A program made the position numbers and the translations under genes. DNA of 64,000 nucleotides, taken from positions 186,001-250,000 of the forward strand of contig CAXKVR010000044.1 of assembly GCA_964058845.1 (NCBI GenBank). The letters run 5' to 3'. The notes beneath the pieces were generated by a model, which was not told the origin of the DNA, did not search any database, and saw only the letters and a list, made by a program, of their open reading frames with translations. Positions 1 to 10,500 of this stretch are shown one piece after another (positions within the stretch are counted from its first letter, which is position 1; the number at the start of each line of letters is the position of its first letter). Source of the DNA: Carex sylvatica (taxonomy: Eukaryota > Streptophyta > Magnoliopsida > Poales > Cyperaceae).

Positions 1-3
1 ATG

Positions 4-138
4 ATCGCAGGGTCCCTGCGATTCCAATCTCAACTATTTGTATATTTTGAGATTCGTACACAAAAACTCTTTTTTATTAAGATTCGTACAATCTAATAAA
101 TGAAGGGTTGAGATTAGAATCGTAGGACCTTGTGATCC
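4..138. mobile_element. Small foldback element (MITE-like)
   Basis: The first ~32 bases (GATCGCAGGGTCCCTGCGAT onwards) return in inverted, imperfect form at about 106-138, with an AT-rich loop between them. This foldback shape with no coding capacity is typical of a MITE. The left end lies so close to the window edge that a target duplication cannot be checked. The family is not recognised. Confidence 0.45.
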
Positions 139-192
139 TGTAGGAACGTAGCAGATTTGCTTCCATATAACGAAACCCTACAATAACCTTTT

Positions 193-350
193 CTACACGG
201 ATTATTATGTAAACAACCGTGTAGCTCTCTCAATGTTTTCTACACGGGTTATTATGTAAACATCCGTGTAGCTCTCTTATTATAATATTTTATCCTCCTT
301 TTAAAATAAATAAATCTCCGTACACGGATTTTCGTTAAATATCCGTGTAG
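193..350. repeat. Cluster of three short inverted repeats
   Basis: Three units at 193-224, 240-271 and 321-350 each start with (C)TACACGG and end with CCGTGTAG, so each can fold into a short hairpin. Clusters like this resemble subterminal repeats of class II elements, but no terminus was found, so the parent element is unknown. Confidence 0.5.
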
Positions 351-671
351 AATTGTCTTTTTTTGTCTAGCTTTAGTTTTTTTTCTATGTTTTCAGATAT
401 CAAAACAAACAATTTCCAAAAGAGAGGAATTTAAACTAAAAATTCATGTACACTAAATTATACAAAATTATACAAATTCATATTGAGCATTACAAAAGTT
501 GGAATAAAAATTCATATGCAGACTAAAAATTTCCACTCAGGACTGGAAAAAGGGACAAGTGGGTGGTTCTTTCCTTTTGGTGCCAGTAGGGTTTACAGAG
601 GGTAATATGAAGATACATGTTCTTTCCTTTTGTGCGCAGCAATCAGAAGCACAATGTTTACAGAGGGTAAC
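351..671. other. Non-coding flank of element A
   Basis: No gene is visible. A short imperfect direct duplication is present: the stretch from TTCTTTCCTTTTGG at 567 to TTTACAGAGGGTAA at about 605 is echoed at 620-670. The second copy runs straight into the LTR of element A, and GTAAC at 667-671 would be the left target duplication. The matching right duplication is missing because A is truncated. Confidence 0.5.
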
Positions 672-2152
672 TGATATCACCATATTTGATCTATTGTTCA
701 GACCAATTCCCATACCAAAATTTGCATTTTAAACAATTAAATAGCGTCTATTACATTGAATATCTATAGAATGTGGTACTGTTGCGTTTTCATTCTTATT
801 TGCAGATAAATTGGCAAAATCAGGAGATAACTGATAATCTGAGACTGTGCATGCGAGTCGCATCAACCCTGACGCGAGTCGCATACCACTCTGACGCTAC
901 CACAGATGCTAGCCGCATCAGACAGACTTGGATGCGACTCGCATCCATGCCACGCAACCCGCGTTACCACTCTGACGCTACCATAGATGCTAGCCACATC
1001 AGACAAACTCTGATGTGACCTGCATCAACACTGACGCGAGCCGCATCGGAGTTTTCCAGAGCAGAAGGCGGAGGCCCAAAGATGAAAGGGTCGTTTGGGA
1101 AGGCTATAAAAGGACATCCTCTGCCACTAACAAAGGGGATCGAAGAGAATCTAAGATAGAGCTGAGCAGTGAAGATTAGAGAGCTTCACAGATCTTCTTT
1201 CCTTCTTCTTCGGGTTTTATTATGATTTGTTCTTTCTTTATTTTCTTTCTTTATTTCTTTTGTTGATCATGATTGAGTAGATCTTTTAGTTTCTAGGGTT
1301 AAGATGTAGTCTGAAACTCTGTTTTGTAATGCATGATGTTTAGATCTAAGTTTATATTTGTGTTCATTTGCCTGAGTATTATTTCTATTGCTTGATTGAA
1401 ATTACTTGAATGAATCTTGTTGTCTACTGTTGAATGTCTATAGCATCTCTTCTAGTATTTTGGCCTTGATGTTTCTTACAATTAGATCAAGTATTTGAGG
1501 TAGATCTTTGATCTGAGAGGTGAGATCAATAGTAACTGAGAGGTGAAATTTTCATATATTGAGAGATAGTTGATACCTTTAGTAAACCAGACAAATGACA
1601 TAGAATTGAATACTCTAGAGGTATGAGATCTAAGAAGGTGAAGTTGCATTTCCTTACCAAGTTCATTAAGTCATATAACGAGAGTTGAGGTTTAGAAACT
1701 TTAGGTACAGCCAATGAATCCTTACACAAGTAAACAGCTAAAGAACAGACACATGCTGCATTCACTCGAGGTCCACGCGACTCGCGTCACACGGGTCGCA
1801 TACGAAGGTATGCGAGTCATGTTAAGGGGTCAGAGAGGCAAAGTTGAAAGACAAAATCCAAAACCCTGGAAACTTCATTTTATAATCAAGTAAAACCAAA
1901 CTTTTAATTGCTGTCATTTACTGTTATCGAACTTAGGAAATATAAACAAACCAAATCACTTTTTCATTACTTCTAGTACCTAACTGAGCTAAGCAAAATT
2001 CCAGAATTGAACCGTTCCCTGTGGATCGATACCTGATTATACCATTCGATAAGGGTTGTACACTTGTAATCTAATTCGGGAGCTAAATCAAGGTTTTAAA
2101 CAAAGTACAGCTCGCTGTACTGAAGCTTTGTGTATATGCTTTGCGCATAACA
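672..2152 (+). repeat. 5' LTR of element A
   Basis: The LTR begins TGATATCACC and ends GCATAACA, six bases before the primer site. The start matches the LTR start of B (TGATATCTCACAAACG on the minus strand) and D (TGATATCTTACAAACG), and blocks such as TGAATATCTATAGAATGTGG at 757-776 are shared with both. It contains a TATA box at 1104-1112. CG-rich palindromes lie at 851-1046 and 1766-1815. A conserved AAACCCTGGAAAC block follows at about 1860. No 3' partner survives in the window. Confidence 0.85.
1104..1112 (+). promoter_or_regulatory. TATA box in the LTR of element A
   Basis: CTATAAAAGG lies about 430 bp into the LTR, just downstream of the palindrome array at 851-1046. This is the expected place for the Pol II core promoter at the U3/R boundary. 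The call rests on motif and position only. Confidence 0.6.
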
Positions 2153-2158
2153 AGTTTT

Positions 2159-2176
2159 TGGCACCGTTGTCGGGGA
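2159..2176 (+). promoter_or_regulatory. Primer binding site (tRNA-Asp) of element A
   Basis: TGGCACCGTTGTCGGGGA lies just downstream of the LTR end. It matches the complement of the plant tRNA-Asp 3' end (TGGCGCCGTTGCCGGGGA, the form seen in B and C) with two transitions. The tRNA-Asp primer is typical of the Athila/Tat lineage. Confidence 0.85.
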
Positions 2177-2264
2177 ACGGCAATCATTTTTTTGGGTTTT
2201 AGCCTATCCAGGTTAATCTAGATTTTAATCTGTATCATTTCTTTTATTATTCTTATTCCAAAAT

Positions 2265-3401
2265 TTGGCTTTCTTACCACCTTCCACAGACAACTATCAA
2301 TTGAGGATCAAAAGTAACTACCACCTGAGGAGCAAAGGACTTGTTTTTGACGAAACTCCTCCAAGCAACATTGATCCTGCACAGTCCTCTCTAGACGCGA
2401 CTAGTGTCCCAGCTGAAGCGACTTGCATCAAGCTTGACGCGACCCACATCAAGGTAGACGCGACCCACGTTAAAGAGACAATGTCAGCACATCCGAGCAG
2501 GGAAGACAGGGAAGCAGAGGAAAGAGATAAGAAAGACCTGACTGACCAGTCTAACGATGACATGGATATCTTCATGCCAAGAACTTTACGCGAGTTTAAT
2601 GTGCCAAGGGCTGGAGATGTCAGAGGTGCAATCAGGCTGCCAAGAGTTTCTAGCCAGCAACCAAACTTCAATCCGGGAGTTGTCAACATGGTTCAGCAGA
2701 ACACATTCAATGGCTTGGATCATGAGGACCTGCATTCTCATCTCCAAACTTTTCTTGAATGCATTACAACCATTAAGACTAATGGGGCAACAGCTGACTA
2801 CACCAAACTTACTTTATTTCCTTTTACTCTTAGAGACAAGGCTAAGAAATAGTTAGGGTCTTTACCAAGGGACTCCATTACCAACTGGAGAGAACTGTCT
2901 AAATTATTTCTGACAAGGTTTTTCCCTCACAAAAGGATTGCAAAGGTACGAAACCAACTGACCAGTTTTAGGCAAAGGTCCGATGAACCACTCAATGAGT
3001 CCTGGGAAAGGTTTAGGGAATTGTAATACTCTTGTCCTCACCATGGTGTTCCAGATTGGCTGTTGATTCAAACTTTTTATGATGGCTTGACTGAAAGCAC
3101 TCGTACCACTATTGATGCAGTTGCAGGTGGAGCACTGATGTCAAAGGAACCTCTTGAGGCCATGATTTTGATTGATAACATGGCACAGAACCAACAGTGG
3201 TCTGGCCGCGACAACACCCGACCAGGAGGTGGCGGCAAATATGAGGTTGATCACATCACTGCCCTAACCGCCAAGATGGATGCTATGCAGAGGACAATGG
3301 ATAAGTTCAGTGTGAAGGTAGTCGAGCAGCAGCCGCAAACATGTGTCATGTGTGGAGATGAAAGGCACACTTATGAGCAATGCCCAAGTGTATCAGCTGA
3401 T
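2265..3401 (+). pseudogene. gag of element A, N-terminal part, interrupted
   Basis: A gag frame runs from about 2265 to the B insertion. No in-frame ATG is seen at the start, so the true start is uncertain. The capsid region contains ...WRELSKLFLTRFFPH... (about 2890-2935) and ends with the zinc knuckle C-X2-C-X4-H-X4-C at about 3340-3383. Two stops interrupt it: TAG at 2850 in place of a conserved Trp codon, and TAA at 3024. A linker at 2394-2478 encodes four seven-residue repeats of the form (D/E)AT-x-x-x-x, each carrying one CG palindrome at exact 21-bp spacing. The frame resumes at 13750. The zinc-knuckle Gly is replaced by Arg. Confidence 0.85.
3397..3401. repeat. Target site duplication (left) of array B
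   Basis: CTGAT lies directly before the TG of the first B LTR and recurs at 13745-13749 directly after the CA of the last B LTR. The 5-bp size is normal for Ty3/gypsy integrase, and it shows the three-LTR array entered at one site. Confidence 0.9.
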
Positions 3402-5088
3402 TGTTCACACAAAAGCGTATGGTACAAAGTTTCAGTACAGCAAGCCGTACCTTTTAACCTTTAATACACCTTCGGTTCAGACTGCAAGTGTACAGTCCTA
3501 TCGAGTAGTATATCATTGGGTATCGATCACAGGGACGGTTCAAATCTAAACCGGACTCTACTTAAATCAGTTAAAGACTAGAAGTGAGAAATGGTTGGTT
3601 TTTGGTATTTAATTCCTAATCAGTTCAATAACAGTAATTAAATGAAAGACAGTAAATAAACTTGGTTTAAATCAATAATAAAAGGCATTTCCAGGATTTC
3701 AGACTTATCTCAGTTCTGCCTCTCAGTCCCTGACACAGACCGTGTAGTTTCCTACATGGGTCATATCAGCTTACACGAGTCGTGTACTGTCGTACATGGG
3801 TCATGTGGACTTCGAGTTAATGCACCAATCACTGTTTCTTTACGTGGTTCCTTTGTGTAGGGTTCAACTGACCAGACCTAATGTTTCTAAACCTCAACTG
3901 TCGTATGTTGGTTTATTAACTTGGTATGGAATCTGCAATATCTGCCCTCTTTAGGCTCTAAACCTCAACTATCGTATATTGGTTCGAGTTACCAAGTTAC
4001 TTGTTTGATCTGTTGATAAGAGGAAATGTTCACCTTTCGGCTACTAGTTGGTTTCCCCTGTCGGATCACTAATCCTACCTCATATACTTAGTCTGGTTAA
4101 AATATCAAATTGGACACAGTACCTTATAGATGTGGCCTCATCTAGTGGTCAAACCAAATAATAATCAAACAATTCAAACTAAGCAATTAAAATCAATCAC
4201 AATCAAGCAAACATAAATTTCAACGTAAAAATCCAATAACTAGATGCAAAACAAAACATTCGATTACATCTTAACCCTAAAAACTAATAAAACTACTCAA
4301 ACATAGTACTAAAATAGATAACAAAGATAAAGGAATAAGAATTCATTCTAAAACCCGAAGTACAAAGAAGATCCACAATAAAAACTCATGTCTTTTGCTT
4401 CTCAACTTCGTCTCCAAGCAATAGCCGTCAATCTCTAACCCTAGAATTGTCTCTCTGCTCCAGAATTCCTCTCTTGTGCAAGAAATTCCATTTATATATA
4501 CTTTGGCCGACTTTCCTTCCTTTAGATTTCTTTCAAGAACTCCAGATTTCTTTCTGGATTTGTCTGATACGGCCCGTATCAAAATTGACACGGACCGTAC
4601 AGAATTTCCAAAAATGCGAGATTGTAGATCTTCTCGCAAGCTTTTCGAAAAGTGGTCATACACTCAAAACGGAGCTACGAGTCAAAATCTATGACTGTTT
4701 TAAGTTCGGATGCTGAAATTTCAGCATTGTTCTGGTCTGGTCGAGGCTGATAAGACCCGGACAAGATATTGTAAGACCCGGACAAGATATTGTAAGACCC
4801 GGACAAGATGTTGTAAGACCCGGACAAGATGTTGTACGACCCGGACAAGATATTGTACAACTCGGATAAGATGTTGTAAGACCTGGACAAGATGTTGTAA
4901 GACCCGTGTCAGAACTTCTCAAATCCAGATTTCTTCTCGATTTCATCTGATTCCTGCAAAGTAAGAAGAAACTTGCAGCAGTACCATATTCTATAGATAT
5001 TCAATACAATATGACTAATTTAATGATTCTAAACACAGGTTTTGGTACAAAATATAGGTCGAAAAGTAGATACGTTTGTGAGATATCA
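3402..5088 (-). repeat. LTR B1 (3' LTR of array B)
   Basis: On the minus strand it starts TGATATCTCACAAACG and ends TGTGTGAACA. It is 1687 bp long and holds seven full copies of a 21-bp repeat at 4752-4898. Compared with B2 and B3, it has lost CpG sites by transitions in the 3736-3805 block (for example ACATGGGTCA where B2 has ACACGGGTCG). It also lacks about 25 bp near 4008. Confidence 0.9.
4752..4911 (-). repeat. 21-bp tandem repeat in LTR B1 (7 full copies)
   Basis: The unit AAGACCCGGACAAGATRTTG plus one base repeats seven times and ends in a partial copy. LTR B2 has six copies (9144-9269) and LTR B3 has three (13492-13554). On the minus strand the block aligns with the CG palindrome pair of element D at 60821-60848, so it looks like an amplified, decayed form of that motif. 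Confidence 0.85.
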
Positions 5089-6129
5089 AATTCTCCCAAG
5101 CTGAAATCTTGCTTGTCCTCAAGCAAAAATCCCAAATCAGGTACCAGGTAGGTCTTTAAACTAACTAAATGCAAAATGAATTCCTAATTGTGAAAGCTTA
5201 CATGAGTTACTATTATCAAGAACCTCGAGAATCACTTTGACAACAATTTGGACTTTTTCTTAACCAATTTTGATTCACCCCACAAATTTACTAATCAAAC
5301 TTTAAATTATGAGATGTTTTGATATTTGTAAAGACTAATTACTTGAATTTATCAATATTTCACTTTTCTTCTGAAACAATGCCCTCGTTTGTGGTGATTT
5401 TTTTTTTTTTTTCGTCCCCCCAAGCTTGAACCAAACTTAAGTTAGAAAGCCGCGGACTTCATATGTTGATATATGCAAAAGTTTTTTAATTTTTTATCTA
5501 GCTCAAAGGCATCCAGATGGATTGTGCCAGTACTCTATTTTATTTTTCTAAAATTGGAAGACGAGCTCAAAGGCGCCCCTAAGGACTTATTGCCAGTACT
5601 CTTATTTTCTCCATCTTTTTATATGTTTTGTCCTCATTTTTTTTTCTTTTTCATTTGCATATATCATGAATACACACATCCACTGGTATTCTCTCATATC
5701 AATGGATATCCCAATCTTTCTATTATTTAAAATCTCATTTTCTTATTTTTAAATGCACAATTCAGTTTCAAAATGCTTTCTCGACATGATTCAAGTTTTC
5801 ATATTTTTAAGTTCTCAAAACAATCTTATTTAAAGCAGTTCTATGGTAAAATATGGGGTTAGTTCTAATTAATTTGGGGTCATCCCAGTCATAACCAATT
5901 TTTTTCACAAAAATCCTTAATTCTAACAATTCACACAAGTTTTCCACTTAAAAATGCAATTTTTTTTAAAAATAAACATGTCCTAAATGCAGATACAATT
6001 TTCTTCTATTCAACCCCCCAAGCTTGAATGAAACATTGTCCTCAATACTTGAATTCACACAAGAAAAAGTAAATAGAAGAAAACATAAAAACTAACCAGA
6101 CATGGAGTGAGGGGTGAAGCGGGGGCACC
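5089..6129 (-). other. 3' non-coding region of B unit 1, with polypurine tracts
   Basis: This stretch between the ORF end and the 3' LTR has no convincing gene. The polypurine tract abuts the LTR start at 5089-5105, and two further purine tracts of the form AAGCTTGGGGGG lie at about 5415 and 6015 (read on the minus strand). Much of it aligns with the equivalent region of element C (40797-41790), including GCTTGTCCTCAAGCAAAAAT at 5111-5130 and the block at 5440-5730. Short open frames here are probably chance. Confidence 0.75.
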
Positions 6130-7632
6130 TCACCGATCGGTGGGAGGTGGGTCGGGTGGTTTTTGGTGGAGTGCTGTGTCAAATGTGTCGAATGAATACA
6201 CCATTCTTTCTTCATACGGGTCAGGTGGTTTCTTCTTTTTAACGCACCAAGGGACATAATTCATAGACCATGTTGGTTGTGCACGGCCCGTATCCTGGTC
6301 TGCACGGTCCGTGTGCCTGTGATCATCCGCTGGTAAGGTCTTGTGCATGCATGTGGCTGGGTTTGTGCCCATCAGCTTCTCAATCAAGTTTTCGATCACA
6401 GTTCACTGAGTTTGGAAATCCTCCAAGAGTCTAGCAGTGCGATCGAGGGGTGGATCTAAGCGGAGGGCCGTGTTCTCAAACACTTGCAAAAGAAAAATCC
6501 ACCCCATATCTTTCAAGTCCTTGTTCGAGCACCCGATCGCGCTTATGTGAGCTTTCAATTTCCCCAAGAGCATGGCAGTCCGATCAGGGTTGAGATCTGC
6601 ATTTAAGATCACAGGACAAGATTTATCTAGGTCTAGGAACTCATACCTGAGGTTAGATGGAAGAGGCTTGAGCTCAGGAGTTGGCTACTCTGTCTGGCCG
6701 TTTGCACGGTCCGTATCATATGCGTTCGACCCATGTAGCATCCTTGTGTTAGCCTTGTCCGACTCGGCCTCTCTGTTCTGCTTCTCAGAAAGTGATGTAC
6801 GGTCCATATGGGATCCATCCGGTCCGTGTCCAAGTTCCTCTAGATTATCAGTTCTCACATCTGCTACATAAACTGATTCCAACTCGCTTGTTTCAACCTG
6901 CAACTCAGATGAATAATCAGGGTAATTTTTAACTGAGCTCTCGTATCCCTCGCGGAGTTGTCCCTTAGCCAATTGATCCACTACATTGACTGTGTAGCAT
7001 GTTTCTGGTTCAGCTAGCCTCTGAGGGAAAGAAACAGGTGGCCGGTAGGGTGGTGGTTGATTAAAGGTAGCAAGGTGAGCCATTTGCATATTTATCATCT
7101 TGCTTCGAGCAACTAATTGGGCGTTGATTGCTTGCATTTGCTCGAACATCATCTGATTCATCTTCCTTTGCCCGTGCATGAAGTCACTCACAGCGGGATC
7201 AATGTACGGCTCGGGTGAATCGGATTGGAATGGGTGGTTGTTCGAGTTGTCAAATGAAGCATTATTGTAGAAGTTGTGGCTGTTGTTGCTACTCAAGGGA
7301 TTGTTGAATGGTGGTCTCGAAAAGTAGGATGATTCATTGTTGAGATAGTTGACCTGCTCGGTTTCCTCATCCATTTCCGCATGTGGGCAATGCTCGTAAG
7401 AATGCCCCTTGTCTCCACACATGACACAAGGTTGTGGTCGATGGTTGACTACTGCCTTCACGCTCATCTTGTCCAAAGCCTTCTGCATAGCATCCAGTTT
7501 GGCGGATAGTGCAGCGATCTGATCAGCCTTATATCGACTGCCTCCTCCTCGAGAAATCTCGCGGCCTAACCACTGTTGGTTTGATGCCATATTATCGATC
7601 AGATTCATAGCGTATTGGGCTTCTCTGTCCAT
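6130..7632 (-). pseudogene. Deleted gag/pol frame of B unit 1
   Basis: A single frame of about 500 codons runs from ATG at 7632 to the stop at 6130, interrupted by TAG at 6685 and TGA at 6400. The first 315 residues are open. The frame starts in the last part of gag (AMNLIDNMASNQQW), so the capsid N-terminus is missing. A zinc knuckle (C-X2-C-X4-H-X4-C, residues ~68-81) and an NC tail follow. Protease is deleted, and the frame passes into the linker before RT (LKPLPSNLRYEF, about 6640-6680). It then joins a C-terminal segment ending in PPDPPPTDR, which resembles the end of the Athila-type ORF of element C. RT core, RNase H and integrase are absent. Unit 2 carries the same ORFs. Confidence 0.82.
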
Positions 7633-7727
7633 CAGGGCCCCAAATAAAAGAAATAAAAAAAAAATAAAGATACAAGTTAAAATCTAGATTAAATAAAATA
7701 AGCAAAATCGAGAAAATAATGATGCCG

Positions 7728-7745
7728 TCCCCGGCAACGGCGCCA
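7728..7745 (-). promoter_or_regulatory. Primer binding site (tRNA-Asp), B unit 1
   Basis: On the minus strand this reads TGGCGCCGTTGCCGGGGA, a perfect complement of the plant tRNA-Asp 3' end, six bases from the end of LTR B2. It fixes the element orientation as minus. Confidence 0.92.
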
Positions 7746-7751
7746 AAAACT

Positions 7752-9459
7752 TGTTCACACAAAAGCGTATGGTACAAAGTTTAAGTATAGCAAGCTGTAC
7801 CTTTTAACCTTTAATACACCTTCAGTTCAGACTGCAAGTGCACAGTCCTATCGAGTAGTATATCGTCGGGTATCGATCACAGGGACGGTTCAAATCTAAA
7901 CCGGACTCTACTTAAATCAGTTAAAGACTAGAAGTGAGAAATGGTTGGTTTTTGGTATTTAATTCCTAATCAGTTCAATAACAGTAATTAAATGAAAGAC
8001 AGTAAATAAACTTGGTTTAAATCAATAATAAAAGGCGTTTCCAGGGTTTCAGACTTATCTCAGTTATGCCTCTCAGTCCCTGACACGGATCGTGTAGTTT
8101 CCTACACGGGTCGTATCAGCTTACACGAGTCGTGTACTGTCGTACACGGGTCGTGTACTGTCGTACACGGGTCGTGTGGACTTCGAGTTAATGCACCAGT
8201 CACTGTTTCTTTACGTGGTTCCTTTGTGTAGGGTTCAACTGACCAGACCTAATATTTTTAAACCTCAACTGTCGTATGTTGGTTTATTAACTTGGTATAG
8301 AATCTGCAATATATGCCCTCTTTGGGCTCTAAACCTCAACTGTCGTATATTGGTTTGAGTTACCAAGTTACTTGTTTGGAATACTAAAGGTAACATCTTA
8401 TCTGTCGATAAGAGTAAATGTTCACCTTCCGGCTACTAGTTGGTTTCCTCTGTCGGATCACTAATCCTACCTCATGTACTTAGTCTGGTTAAAAGATCAA
8501 ATTGGACACAGTACCTTATAGATGTGGCCTCATCTAGTGGTCAAACCAAATAATAATCAAACAATTCAAACTAAGCAATTAAAATCAATCACAATCAAGC
8601 AAACACAAATTTCAACGTAAAAATCCAATAACTAGATGCAAAACAAAACATTCGATTACATCTTAACCCTAGAAACTAATAAAACTACTCAAACATAGTA
8701 CTAAAACAGATAACAAAGATAAAGGAATAAGAATTCATTCTAAAACCCGAAGTACAAAGAAGATCCACAATAAAAACTCGCGTCTTTTGCTTCTCAACTT
8801 CGTCTCCAAGCAATAGCCGTCAATCTCTAACCCTAGAATTGTCTCTCTGCTCTAGAATTCCTCTCTGGTGCAAGAAATCTCGTTTATATATACTTTGGCC
8901 GACTTTCCTTCCTTTAGATTTCTTTCAAGAACTCCAGATTTCTTTCTGGATTTGTCTGATACGGCCCGTATCAAAATTGACACGGACCGTACAGAATTTC
9001 CAAAAATACGAGATTGTAGATCTTCTCGCAAGCTTTTCGAAAAGTGGTCATACACTCAAAACGGAGCTACGAGTCAAAATCTATGACTGTTTTAAGTTCG
9101 GATGCTGAAATTTCAGCATTGTTCTGGTCTGGTCGAGGCTGATAAGACCCGGACAAGATATTGTAAGACCCGGACAAGATGTTGTAAGACCCGGACAAGA
9201 TGTTGTACGACCCGGACAAGATATTGTACAACTCGGATAAGATGTTGTAAGACCTGGACAAGATGTTGTAAGACCCGTGTCAGAACTTCTCAAATCCAGA
9301 TTTCTTCTCGATTTCATCTGATTCCTGCAAAGTAAGAAGAAACTTGCAGCAGTACCATATTCTATAGATATTCAATACAATATGACTAATTTAATGATTC
9401 TAAACACAGGTTTTGGTACAAAATATAGGTCGGAAAGTAGATACGTTTGTGAGATATCA
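7752..9459 (-). repeat. LTR B2 (shared middle LTR of array B)
   Basis: At 1708 bp it serves as 5' LTR for unit 1 and 3' LTR for unit 2. It keeps intact CG palindromes centred at 8089, 8110, 8129, 8150 and 8171, and six copies of the 21-bp repeat at 9144-9269. It is closer to B3 than to B1. Confidence 0.9.
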
Positions 9460-10500
9460 AATTCTCCCAAGCTGAAATCTTGCTTGTCCTCAAGCAAAAA
9501 TCCCAAATCAGGTACCAGGTAGGTCTTTAAACTAACTAAATGCAAAATGAATTCCTAATTGTGAAAGCTTACATGAGTTACTATTATCAAGAACCTCGAG
9601 AATCACTTTGACAACAATTTGGACTTTTTCTTAACCAATTTTGATTCACCCCACAAATTTACTAATCAAACTTTAAATTATGAGATGTTTTGATATTTGT
9701 AAAGACTAATTACTTGAATTTATCAATATTTCACTTTTCTTCTGAAACAATGCCCTCGTTTGTGGTGATTTTTTTTTTTTTTCGTCCCCCCAAGCTTGAA
9801 CCAAACTTAAGTTAGAAAGCCGCGGACTTCATATGTTGATATATGCAAAAGTTTTTTAATTTTTTATCTAGCTCAAAGGCATCCAGATGGATTGTGCCAG
9901 TACTCTATTTTATTTTTCTAAAATTGGAAGACGAGCTCAAAGGCGCCCCTAAGGACTTATTGCCAGTACTCTTATTTTCTCCATCTTTTTATATGTTTTG
10001 TCCTCATTTTTTTTTCTTTTTCATTTGCATATATCATGAATACACACATCCACTGGTATTCTCTCATATCAATGGATATCCCAATCTTTCTATTATTTAA
10101 AATCTCATTTTCTTATTTTTAAATGCACAATTCAGTTTCAAAATGCTTTCTCGACATGATTCAAGTTTTCATATTTTTAAGTTCTCAAAACAATCTTATT
10201 TAAAGCAGTTCTATGGTAAAATATGGGGTTAGTTCTAATTAATTTGGGGTCATCCCAGTCATAACCAATTTTTTTCACAAAAATCCTTAATTCTAACAAT
10301 TCACACAAGTTTTCCACTTAAAAATGCAATTTTTTTTTAAAAATAAACATGTCCTAAATGCAGATACAATTTTCTTCTATTCAACCCCCCAAGCTTGAAT
10401 GAAACATTGTCCTCAATACTTGAATTCACACAAGAAAAAGTAAATAGAAGAAAACATAAAAACTAACCAGACATGGAGTGAGGGGTGAAGCGGGGGCACC
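9460..10500 (-). other. 3' non-coding region of B unit 2
   Basis: This is a near-identical copy of 5089-6129, offset by 4371 bp, with only homopolymer-length changes seen. It holds the polypurine tract next to LTR B2 and the same internal purine tracts. No gene is seen. Confidence 0.8.

Noticed and set aside
2159..2176. tRNA-like match near LTR ends (also 7728, 12099, 46384, 63649)
   Set aside because: These are 18-nt primer binding sites complementary to tRNA-Asp, not tRNA genes; no cloverleaf is present.
4752..4911. 21-bp direct repeats that could suggest a CRISPR-like array
   Set aside because: The units are contiguous without spacers, lie inside an LTR, and vary in number between LTR copies.
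5473..5730. 85-codon frame in the 3' region of B (also at 9843-10100)
   Set aside because: The related region of C does not conserve the frame although the DNA is similar, so the conservation looks non-coding.
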